DNA of 64,000 nt from Larus michahellis (taxonomy: Eukaryota; Chordata; Aves; Charadriiformes; Laridae): NCBI RefSeq assembly GCF_964199755.1, contig NC_133896.1, forward strand, positions 82,737,815 through 82,801,814. The letters run 5' to 3'. The notes under the pieces are model-generated. The model was not told where the DNA came from. It did not search any database and worked only from the letters and a program-made list of their open reading frames with translations. This document shows, in pieces, positions 35,701-46,100 of this stretch (positions are counted from its first letter, which is position 1; each line of letters begins with the position of its first letter). The position numbers and the translations under genes are program-made.

Positions 35701-36826
35701 TCTGTCTGGATTTGGGAAGATGGCTCTATATTCAATGGCACCAAGTGAGTTTAATGCTGTTTTAAAAACATCAGTGCTAATTCAGATTGCCTGGTGTTCT
35801 GCAACACCCAGAGTTCGTGCACCAGATCTCAGGAGCTTTCTTCCTGGGTAGATTTTCTTCTTGTCATCACCTGTACGGCACTGAACCTGAAAGAGCCTAC
35901 TTTTTGCTGCACTGCACCTTGTAAAGGCACCTGCCTGTGAAAAGCAGAGCTAATGTTAGTATCTCACTCTCTACTTCCCTCCAGCTGCTCAGACCAAGGA
36001 TTATTCACCTGCACTGCCCACACAGTTGCTCAGTCAGAAAAGCATATGGTCCATCTTGGCTTTATAGGGTTTAGCCACCTCGCACGCATTCTGCCAAGCG
36101 CTGGTGTCACTAGGTGGGAGGACCTAGACCTTTGCTGCTTTGCTGCTGCCAACCCAAGTCAGAACTTTAATTTTGGCTCAGTCTTCATTTGGACAAAACT
36201 CAGCATTCTGCATGAGAAAAACCATTATGATTTGGTCCGGTGACTTTCCTGGCCCTTTCCTTTTTATGGCAGTTAACACAATGTGTTAGTCTCTAACACT
36301 TCTGCAGCAAGGAAACTTGCCCGAGATCTCACTGTCGCAGGTCAGCACTCGAAGCACTTGGCTTAGTTACCCAGCTTTCTGGTCTTACAAGGCCCTTGGA
36401 GGCAATCACCTTTTCGTGAAACTCTCAGCGCTGTTGTTCTCATGCCGGTGGATATCACTGACACTGCAGGGCATCGTGTCTGTGTTTGGTTCTGATCTGG
36501 GTTCTGCAATGGCAAAATTACTTAGATGTGTAATCTCCCAGGCAGGTAGTTTTTTGGTGTACATTTGGTTTTGTAACAGCTGCCCCTTGGGGGCTGGGTT
36601 CTTTCACTTCCTCTGGGCTCCACCCTTCAAAATCAGATGTTTTTTCTTGCTCGCCTCCAGGAGACAATCTCGTCATTTTCTCTCAGTCTCACTTTTGTTC
36701 TGTGTCTCTTGCAGGATCACCTCTAACAGCCCTGTGCAACACTGTGCTGTCCTGATAAAAGGTCACTTTCAGGCCTCCAGCTGTGAATATGCTGCTCCGT
36801 GGATCTGTGAGAAATCTCTCAGATAA
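32704..36826 (+). CDS. KLRG1: KLRG1-like C-type lectin receptor (4 exons found, N-terminus missing)
   Basis: Type II membrane lectin of the killer-cell lectin-like family; in mammals KLRG1 is an inhibitory receptor for cadherins on NK and T cells. Exons found are 32704-32796, 33561-33712, 35641-35744 and 36715-36826, with continuous phases 1-1-0-2 and a TAA stop. The first encodes a membrane span (LAIGFGILSMLLAIALIW). The others encode one C-type lectin domain: CPEQWVAYRGSCYSFS, EKKDWHSSQQSC, HLLVISDTREM, CFWIGLRNSTGS, WEDGSIFNGT, HCAVLI, FQASSCEY and WIC. The segments TSNSPVQHC and FQASSCE closely resemble human KLRG1. The WND calcium-binding motif is absent, so binding is likely calcium-independent. 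N-glycosylation sites are NST and NGT. Synteny between M6PR and A2M supports the name. The cytoplasmic exon, carrying the ITIM in mammals, was not located. Confidence 0.85.
33308..33333 (+). other. G-rich tract with quadruplex potential
   Basis: Runs of 7, 5, 5 and 3 G are separated by 1-2 bases, inside the first known intron of the KLRG1-like gene. The pattern satisfies a four-run, short-loop G-quadruplex rule. No function is implied by the sequence alone. Confidence 0.6.
33561..35744 (+). CDS. KLRG1: KLRG1-like lectin-domain exons 1 and 2
   Basis: Exon 33561-33712 carries the first disulphide pair region and EKKDW/HLLVISD motifs. Exon 35641-35744 carries the FWIGL core and the W-E-DG loop. 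The intron between them (33713-35640) contains no element I recognise. Confidence 0.87.
36715..36826 (+). CDS. KLRG1: KLRG1-like final lectin exon
   Basis: Encodes ITSNSPVQHCAVLIKG through WICEKSLR and TAA. Cysteines for the conserved C-terminal disulphides are present. The frame is also open for about 130 codons upstream into the intron, but a good acceptor (tgtctcttgcag) marks the exon start. Confidence 0.88.
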
Positions 36827-37284
36827 ATCCCACGCGCATTTTCGTCTCATAACCATCTCATCAGTGGTACAAGTGGATCATTGTCCTGCAAACCAAAGCT
36901 CTGCACAAGACCAAGGACTTGCCCTTTCCACACCCTCACAGAGGTGCTTTGTAGAGACAGGCTTGTTGCCCACAAGGGTGAGTTATCCTCAGTGGTAGAC
37001 CCGTTCCCAACAGAAGTTTTGTCACAACCGACGCTGGGTCTTCAGATCCCTGAGGTTGAGCTGGCCATTTTCCTCCGTTCCTGAGCATCAGCTGTCATTT
37101 CCATTCCCTGCATCTCCATTGTCTGGTGCCAGCAGGACCAGGAAAATGAAGCCTGCTGTTCACTGTCAGAAACATATAAACAGACTTCTCCCGGTGGCTG
37201 CCTCTCCTTTTGCATCCCAGTGCTGCCAGTCAGAGAGAAGAGGGTGAAACTATAGACTGCACCTTCTGTAAATCTTGGAGCGAA

Positions 37285-37290
37285 AATAAA
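37285..37290 (+). terminator. Candidate KLRG1-like polyadenylation signal
   Basis: AATAAA about 460 bases after the KLRG1 stop, followed about 25 bases later by the G/T-rich agtgtgtac. Together they form a reasonable cleavage/polyadenylation site, giving a short 3' UTR of about 36827-37310. Confidence 0.5.
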
Positions 37291-38014
37291 CCTCCAGTAC
37301 TGCACTGGACTAAAAGTGTGTACCCATGTCATTACTTCGTTCTGTTGGAAGGACCCAGCTGTGCACCATGTTTTATAGGCCAACTTCAACCAAACTAGTC
37401 AAGAGGCAGGATTTCTGGAGTCAAAGGAATACAGGTAATTGTGTGTCATTATTGAAGCAATCAAGAATGTGTTTCTCTCTCCACCTCTGCAGTTTCATAC
37501 TGCAGAGAGAGGAAGCAGTGGAAAAATCTTTAATACGAGGAGCTTTCGGTTCAAATAGAGCAAAGACAGGCTATGAGTGTGAGCAGCATAAAGCCACATT
37601 TTATTAATTTCCAATTTATCCTATTTATGCTAATATATGTATATTATATTCCAATTTACTATTATTAGTTTATCTTTGGCCTGGAATTGCAGTTCATAGT
37701 CCGATGCAGTCAGAGCAGTAACGCTGACAGGACTGTCTGATGGTGAGCAGTTCTGATGCAAAATGTCTGCCGCTACAGCCTGAGAGTTTGACTGACAAGT
37801 CCTGCGCATCGCTGCATACTTGTGGGCGTAATGCCGCTGGGCCTGTATGAATGGTCTCTGAAGCACACACAGCAGCTGTGCCCTGCGCTGAACATTGACC
37901 TCACTGGGTGTATGTAACACATTGCACAGGAGTGTTTCTGTGGGGATTTCCCAAATAGCACGTTGCAAGCCTTGGCAAGCAGCAAGTTAGTGGTAGATGT
38001 TCTGAGATGTGTGT

Positions 38015-38846
38015 TTGTTCTGGGAGAGACAGGCTGGAGAAATGGGCTGACAGGAACCTTGTGAAGTTGAACAAGGAGAAGGTCAAAGTCCTGCAGCCGG
38101 GCAGGAACAGCCCCATACACCAGTATGTGCTGGGGGTGACCCAGCTGGAAAGAAGCTTTGCAGAAAAGGATCTGGGCATCCTGGTGAACATCAAGCTGCA
38201 CATGAGCCAGCGATGTGCCCTCGCTGCAAAGAAGGTAAATGGTACCCTGGGCTGCATTAGACAGCGCAGTGTTGCCAGCAGATCAAGGGGGTGATCCTTC
38301 CCCTCTACTCAGCACTGGGGAGGTCACACCTGGAGTACTGTGTGCAGTTCTGGGCTCCTCAGTGCAGAAGAGACATGGACATACTGGAGAGAGTCCAAAG
38401 AAGAGCCACAAAGATGATGAAAGGACTGGAGCATCTCTCATATGAGGAGAGGCTGAAACAGCTGGGACGGTTTATTCTAAAGAAGAGAAGGCTGAGGGGA
38501 GATCTTATTAATGTATGTATAATATCCACCTGAAGGGAGGGTACAAAGAGGACAAAGCCAGGCTGTCTCCAGGGATGCCCAGTGACAGGACAAGAGGCAA
38601 TGGGCACAAAGTGAAACACAGGAGTTCTGTCTGAATGTCAGGAAACACATTTTTACTGTGAGGATGACTGAGCACTGGAGCAGGTTGCCCAGAGGGGTTG
38701 CGGGGTTCTCCATCCTTGGAGATATTAAAAAGCCATCTGGAGATTGCCCTGGGCAATGGGTTGTGGCCCTGCTTGAGTAGAAGGGTTTGACCAGATGACC
38801 TCGAGACGTCCGTTCCAAACTCAACCACTCTGTGATTCTGTGAGAG
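38015..38846 (+). mobile_element. CR1 LINE, 3' part, forward orientation
   Basis: About 830 bp of CR1 covering the C-terminal reverse-transcriptase frame ([54 protein letters not shown]) and the 3' UTR, ending at the family's typical attctgtgag. The frame is broken near 38290 and after 38530, so the copy is dead. It is 5'-truncated, as most CR1 copies are. Confidence 0.92.
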
Positions 38847-40389
38847 ATCTGCTAAAGGTAAGGACGAGGAAGGCACTTCGAGTAGGAGGAGGTGGGTGGG
38901 TAAGAAGGACAGGTCTGGGGAAATGAGGTTGAGGAAGCAAGTGTGGAGGAGAGAGGGAAATTAAGAGATAATGAAAGTCAAGAATGAGGCAGCATGGTGC
39001 ATGGGCTAGGGAGAAACTAATTGACCTCAGCCCTGGAGGTTTCGACTGAAAATGCTAGATTTGGGTTCATGAGGAGGATTACAAATAAGTCGGAAGTGAT
39101 TGTTATTGGTATTGATGCTGCTGTGCCACATGTAAATAAGTACTACAAACAACTTTGAAATCACAGAAAAACCAGAAACAAGGTCTTGTCTCCGAAAAAG
39201 AAAATTGCTGTTTCCCCCCATCAATTTTCTTTTCAAATAATTGAGATTGACCTTGCATCACCTGGTTGAAACAAGCAGCACAGTTTTACGCAATCCAGCT
39301 GCAAGGCAACATCAGATTCTTCACACTGCCATTTACAGAATGCCTTCAATTCCATGTCCCTGGAGTGTGAGGCTTGGCATTCATGGAGGATGTAACACAT
39401 GAAGGAATCAGGGCAGATGAAGACAAAAATACAGACCCTAGCATACCCAGCTAAGTGGACGTCTGCTGGTGGGGAACAGGGAATGCTCCCAGCAAGGGTG
39501 GGTCTGCTTTTCAATGACCGTGACTACAACAATCAAACCTGGGGAAACTGAGAAAACCACAGTATTTTAAGCCGTGTGCTAGGAGCTAAAAACTCAGTTT
39601 TTCATCTCAGATTGTCTGGGTTTCTTTGGGTGAATCATTTTGTCTGTGTCAGAGTCCATTCAACTATCGAAAGAAGATGCTGTCCCTGACTCCCAGAAAG
39701 TTGCCAGGCCCTATGGAATAGTGCTGGAGACTTTGCCTGCTTTGTCAAAATGGTGGTAGCATGTACAGAAAGGAACCTAGCAGTTACTTTACCAGAGAAC
39801 CCCAGTGAAGAAACAGCTTCTCATGTTATCATGACATGTGTGAGGCGAGCGTGTCTCTGAGCCTGCCTAGTTTACCTTGTGAATAGTGCAACAGCTTTGC
39901 CTCCCCCAGGATTTTACAGTGCAGTGCATGCTAGACTGTTTTACTGATTAGCTCTTCAAACATGGCCTCTCCGTCTCATCCCAAAGAGATGCCCAGGAAA
40001 TTTAAAATAAATAAATACATGAGGTTGCCTCAAAAGTTTACCATTCTTGTAAGGGAAGGGATTTTCAGCTGCAGACTTTAACGATACACATGGCTCCTCT
40101 CTGGGCTCAAGTTTTCACAGTACTAAAGGGATTTGAAGCAAGTATAGTCATTTCCATGAAAAGCAGTTGAATAAATATCTTTGGCAGAGCTTTTAATCTT
40201 CTGCCTAGAGCATGTTGATATAACTGATTGATATATACTAATTTTCTTGGAAGTAAGTTCTTCCTGGACGAACTCTGTAAGCAGCAATGAATGAATGCTG
40301 GAGAAGCATGGCTAGCAGATTGAGGTAAGTTACAGTCCTCATTCTCCATGGCATTTCTGAGGCTGCACTTGGGCTGTGTCTGGTCTGCT

Positions 40390-40862
40390 GACCCGCAGTT
40401 CCAGAGGAATGTGGAGAAACTGGAGAGGGACCAATGGAGGACTACCAAACTGGACAGAGTATGGAGCATATAAGCCACAGGGAGTGACAGGGGGAGCTGG
40501 GCTTATTTAGTCTGACCAAGAGGTGGTTGGAGTGATTAAATAGCTGTGTACAAATACTTGAAAGGCAGTTACAAGGATATTGGAACATGACCTTTCTTGG
40601 TAGTGGCAGAAGATGTATCATAACATATAACTGCAGCTTGAGGAGTTCAGATTGGACAAGGGGAAAGATGTGTTCACCAGAGATTAGTGCAACACTGGAA
40701 CAGGTCACCAGAGAAATGGTAGGTTCTCCCTACTTGGAAGTTTTCAAGATTTGACTTGACAAAATCATGGCTGACGGCATTGGCAGCAGTCCTGCTTTAA
40801 GTGAAAGGATGTACTAGGTAACTTCCAGAGCTCCCTTCCAGCCAGCACTTCTGTGATGTTAT
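40390..40862 (+). mobile_element. Older, diverged CR1 LINE copy, forward orientation
   Basis: Recognisable by order of CR1 text: ccagaggaatgtggag, a gctgggcttatttagt block, aactggaacaggtcaccagag, ggaagttttcaag, and a 3' end reading gctcccttccagccagcacttctgtgatgtt. It is much more diverged than the copy at 38015. Confidence 0.72.
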
Positions 40863-43010
40863 CAATGAATGCAGTAGGATTCTTGGTTCAGATACAGGAT
40901 ACTTGATGCTGGTTTTGCACAACTGGGGCACGTATCAATTTGAGTATGCCAAATGACAGAACTTCAGATTCACTGAGAGAAATCAAGGAAAGATAATACT
41001 AAACCACACTCTCCTCATGGATAGGCCAATACCTTGCAGGAGTTTTCTTGAGGAGCTTAGATTTAACCACTTAAAATCTAGCCAAAAAGCTCTAGAAAGC
41101 CTCTTGGCCTTCTCAGTTGCACTCACAGCAGATGGAAATGGCAGGACAGAGAGGGAAAATGCGTTGTGACTGTCTCATCTGTGCCACGACCTACAAGCTG
41201 AATCACATGGGCCATGCAGAGACCCTTGAAATTAGGCTTCTGGGGCCCAAGTTGCTATTGGGAATGGGATGGAGGCCAAGCAGCTTAAGGGCAGATTTTA
41301 AAAGTCAGTTTGGTATCTGTGCATGTTCATTGGTACCTATTGGGATACTCATGCCTTTAAAATATTGCCCCTCTCAACTGAATGAAAACATTTCTCTTCA
41401 GTTTTTGCTACATAGCACATTCTTGATCAAGGTCCCAATGGTCGGGAGCTGGCTTGTGAGCGGTGTGAGCTGTTTGGCTATTTGCCAAAAGAGTAGCCCT
41501 AGCTTCCTCTGCTGCATGCAGTTCTGCACCTCTTTTCTGTAAGGTTTGTGTTCAGTCAATCTGGCTTCCAACCTGTTCGAACCAATATAAAGTGTCATCT
41601 TCAAAAAGGCTTTGACCACAAATCCTCTTCTCTGCGGGTGAGGGAGACATTCTTGGGTTTTATTTCTTTTGAGCAGGCAGAGCAACCTTTAGGCACTGCA
41701 TGGAGAAGGCAGGGCATAAGACTGGGCTATGCTTCTTTTGTGCAGTCCCCAAGGAAATTGGACATGTACTCCTTTCCCATGCAAGGTCACTTCAGGGCAG
41801 AATGAGGTCTGTAATGAAGGTTTGTTATCTCATGGCACTTGGATTTCTTAATTCCAAAGTTCCTGAGTTCACTAAACTTCTGATGATGGTAGTAAGAGAG
41901 GGACAGACAGACAGACAATCATTTTATCCTGCACCCTTTTTAATCTGAAAATTATGCTTTACATCCTCCAACACAGGTCTCCATCCTTTAGAGTTTGGGT
42001 TAGGACTATAATTAAGACAGATATTCCACTACCACTTGCAAGAGTAATAATTACCAGAGCTATTGATCCTTCTGCTGCAGACCAAGGTAACTACAGTAAA
42101 GACAATGGTCAAAAAGAAATTTCCCTCTATGATACAACATTGCCCATCACAGTGCATTATGTGGATTTTCACATAATGAAACCAGGAAGGACTCCATCAG
42201 ACAGGAATAATTTGGTTGACATGTGCCAATAACTTGACCTAGAACAAGAACCAGTAGAGGGAACGCAAGACCCAGGCCACGTCTCTTCTGCTGTGTGAGG
42301 GCAGCTGCTGCTCTGGCGAACTGGTTAATGTATTACATGCTGTTAATGTAATACTTTTTGAAGTATTGAAAAGGTTGAACTTTTGGCAGCTTGCCATCAT
42401 GTCACTGTCCCTGTTTCTGTCGGGGTGAAGGTCAGATTATCTTAGACGACTTGCTTGTCCAGGCACTCTGTGGCCCCTTTTCCTGGCATTAGCCCTGGTG
42501 GGACGGGGAATGGAGAGCGCATGAGAGCAGGGTGGGTGGAGGGGGAAGGTTTTCAGAGTCTGCATACCCTGTTTTGAGATCCTGCCTTGGTAAGTGTTGG
42601 TTAGGCACACCCACTCTTGTTTACCAAACCCTAGGTCAACCTCCTGCTCCCAGGTTGAAGGAAACCAAACTGCTCCTGGTCCTCCAGCAGCCTCCATGAC
42701 CGGTGCCATGGCCAGCTCCATACAGGGAATCCTGCCAGAAATGGAGGTCTTTCCCTTTTCCTCTGCTGTTAGCCCTTATTTTCTTTAGCTGACACCTTTT
42801 CTCCTCTGTTGCCCGCTGCCCTGGCCCAAAACAGAGACAGCTCCAGCCTGCTAGGCACCCTCCCCTCCCTCTCCTCGCCAGCGCCTGGCCTTCTGCCCAG
42901 ATTTAGAGCTGCTGGTTCCAGCTCCTCCTTACCGCCTCTCCCCGTTTCCGGAGGGGCCCTGGCCCCCAGCCCTTATCTCCTCCAGCCCCTGGGCTGTTTG
43001 CAGGGGAGAG
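40863..43010. other. Intergenic stretch before the A2M-like promoter
   Basis: No gene is supported. A 92-codon open frame at 41954-42232 (+) has non-repetitive composition but no recognised similarity and no clear splice sites. A short (GACA)n run lies at about 41910-41925. GC content rises from about 42800 toward the promoter. Confidence 0.45.
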
Positions 43011-43017
43011 TATAAAG
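43011..43017 (+). promoter_or_regulatory. TATA box of the A2M-like gene
   Basis: TATAAAG lies 94 bases before the start codon at 43105, in a GC-rich context (gggagagTATAAAGGGGttgg). Initiation would be expected near 43040, giving a 5' UTR of about 65 bases with no intervening intron. A focused TATA promoter suits a highly expressed secreted protein. Confidence 0.75.
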
Positions 43018-43104
43018 GGGTTGGCTCGGAGAGCGGAGCGGGAGCACAAGCAGCACCGGACTAGGCTGGGTGTCTGCTTGACTTGTCACGTCCTGCTCTG
43101 CACC

Positions 43105-43193
43105 ATGGGGAAGGACAGGCTGCTCATCAAACCAAACATCTTCCTCCTTCTCCTCTTCTTCCTCCCTGGAGACACCTCACCCGCCACAGAGCC
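43105..43193 (+). CDS. A2M-like: A2M-like exon 1, signal peptide
   Basis: An ATG in good context (caccATGG) opens a leader with a strong hydrophobic core (IFLLLLFFL) and a likely cleavage near TSPA. The exon ends in phase 2 at GAGCC|GTAAGC and joins GCAGTATATG at 44850 to give the family motif PQYMVL. Confidence 0.88.
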
Positions 43194-46100
43194 GTAAGCT
43201 ACGCAGGGGGGTCTCTGGGCAGGCGGGAGACCTGGGCTGTATTCCCGTGTCTGTTGCTTTGTCTCTTATCTTCTGCATACTTTCTTTTACCCAGGAATAC
43301 AGACATCAGGGCTGGGTAAAGTGTCTTCTACAGACAGCAACTCTAGTGCTTCGGGGGGACCCAAAACAGCCTGTAAAACTTCAGGAAAAAAAAAAGAGGG
43401 AAAGGTCTATGAGAATATATCTTGCTGCTTCAGAGAACTGACAGCATTTCAACAAAATTTTCTGCATAAAATTGGTTCTTTGAAAGGCAACTTTTAATAA
43501 CTGTTTACACATTCAGTTTTTCTTAAGACACAGACTTTTCTGAAAAGGCAATGAAAGGTTTCATTGTGGGTTGACTACCCTACTCCCAGGTTGAAAGGCC
43601 CAGGAGATGGAGTGGTTTTTTGATTGATAATGAGAAAAAAAGGAACAAATAACAGATCTGGCCTCACCAGAAATGGCTTTATTTTTTAATTCACATTTTT
43701 CAGCTCAGCCAATGGAATGAAAATTCCCTTCTCATCCAGGGTTATGTAGCACTTTAAGACTGTGACTGTTCAGGTCTGTGAGGGTACCTTGTGCTGCATC
43801 CCTTCTTCAGCCCCTTTTGCCATGTTTGTATGTGAAGGGAGTGTGTGTTGTGTGCATGTGTGTACACGTATGGCAGGAGCAGCGCATGAGGGGTCCTGAC
43901 ATCCCAGAGACTTTTTCCTTTGGCTTTTCAGCAATGTCTTTTCCTCCCCCAGCAAAGCAAGGCTGTGCTCCAGTGCTTTCACCAAGTGCAGGGTAAGCAA
44001 ATGGCAGGGTCAGGATCTGAGGGGCCAGAGCTTTCTCCCTGCAGACCAACTGATAGACATAAAAGTGTCAGAGCCTCCCCTATCGCTAAAGGCAATGCCC
44101 TACCTTACTGCCGAGGTGTCGAGAGCTCTTCTCCCAGCTGCTTGCTGCTTTGGGGGTACCTGTCAGAGGGCAGTCCTCGTCCCCCCAAAGGGCAGCACTG
44201 TTGGCATTAGGTGGGTCAGGTTTGATCCCCAGACGCCGTGCTGGGCCCCGGGACACCAGCGGCACGTTGCTCCGCTGGGAGGGAGGGAGGCTGCCTAGGG
44301 CCCAGCAGGGACCCCCTGCTCGGGCTGAGACAGAGGGACGTGCTTCCCTGAAAAACTGAAATTTGCTCCGGTGCTTTTGCCTAAGATCTGGCACCACGCT
44401 GTGGCAGTTTTAGGTCTCTGCGAGGACGAGAGTAGCGCTGGAGATGGTTTGCAGTGTGTAATCAATGGCATTTATTCACCAAGTAACAGCACTTGTGTGG
44501 TTCCTGAATGCTACAAGGTGTCTAGCAAAGGTGACAACCGACTTTTCCCCACTGGCGTTATTCAGTGTCCCAGGAGGAAGCGCTGCTGTTGTGCCAGAAC
44601 ATGGAAAAACTTATCCCTCCCAGACGTTTGCATTGAGTATTTCCTGTGGTATCTTACTTTTGAGATCGGCCTCTCTACTTTCCCCTGCTGCTACAGACAT
44701 GCTGGAAATCTTGTTACAGTCCTAGAAAATGCATCTCTCCCCCTGTACAGTGAAGGCTGTAGTCATCAGAATGGTTTATTTGCTCTTTCTGTACAGCTCC
44801 TGTTACATGTTCCTGCCCCTCTAACCTGGCCTTCTCCTCTCTTCCTAAGGCAGTATATGGTGCTGCTGCCCTTTCTGATACACACTGATTCTTCTGAGAA
44901 AGTCTGTGTTCAGCTGACCCACCTGAATGAGTCTATGACACTGAGCGCCACACTCGAGTATCAAGGGGAAAACAGGAGCTTGATTGATGACGTGGTGTCG
45001 GAGAAGGACGTGTTCACCTGCATCCCTTTCTCTGTGAGTACCTCATCCGTGTGGGCTCATCCCTTGTGCCAGGGATAAACTGTAAGGGCACTGAGTAGTA
45101 ATGAACAGTGTGTAGGTATTCACTTCCCTCTTGGCCAAAGGTATCACCCTCAACACCCTCCTGCTGCTGAAATCTCCTTAGCATTTTACCTGAATGGGAA
45201 ATGCTGAATCCTGGAAAGCCAGCCCCTCTCTAGGACAGGAGGAGGAGAGGCCAGGAGAAAGAAGTGGTCTTAGTATTGATGCTCCTGATGATGGCTGTTT
45301 GGTGAACAGTTTCTTCAAATCGCTCTCCACATCATCCTGCAGCAGCCACAGATTGTCACTTGAGTGCCTTCAAGTTGGGATAGAGCTTTTGGCTTCAGAT
45401 ACATTTTGCTTTGTGGATATAGTACACTGAATTAATGTGAGAACAGAGAGCTGTGATTCCCTGTGTCTGAAAAAGAAAGTGAAGCAGGGAATTCATAGCT
45501 TAGTGTAACTGTTAGCCCCAGGGACTATAACAAGTCATGGGCAACCAGGGAAGTTGGTCACCTGTCTCGGAACACAAATTATGTCTTTGGCCTGAAGGCT
45601 GAAGAACTGGCCTTCAGGACACTGAACAGGTTGGCATCTATGTCTATGTTTGTCAGATACAGGCTGAAGAATGGTCTTGTCACTTGGAGAGAGATGTATA
45701 GAGATCTGGCATGTCTGGTTTGGAAAAGAAAATGTTCTGCAAAGACTAGGGACATTATCTGAAAGAGAAAGGGGATTATTTCACTGCCCCTGTGCATGTC
45801 AAAAGGATAAAGGACAGAAAGGTTTTGGTCAGGGCAGTAAGAATTTCTTAAAATCACTGCACAGCAGCAGAAATGAGTCAGAATACAGGACTAAGCAAAG
45901 ATCAGTCTCTTGTTCCTGATAATAGTTTCCCTCACCTCTGTGTTGGGTCCATCAGGATTATATTAGATCTCTTATTTCATGAAGACCAGTTCAGTTCAGG
46001 AAGCCTATAAAGGTGGTCCGTAACATAGTTGCCTTCTTACTCTCCAGCTTCCCAAATCAAATAGCCAGTCACCAGTCACGTTTATCACTGTGACGGTGAA

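Noticed and set aside
41117-41542. 141-codon open frame after the older CR1
   Set aside because: Composition looks random, with no family resemblance and no splice or promoter context.
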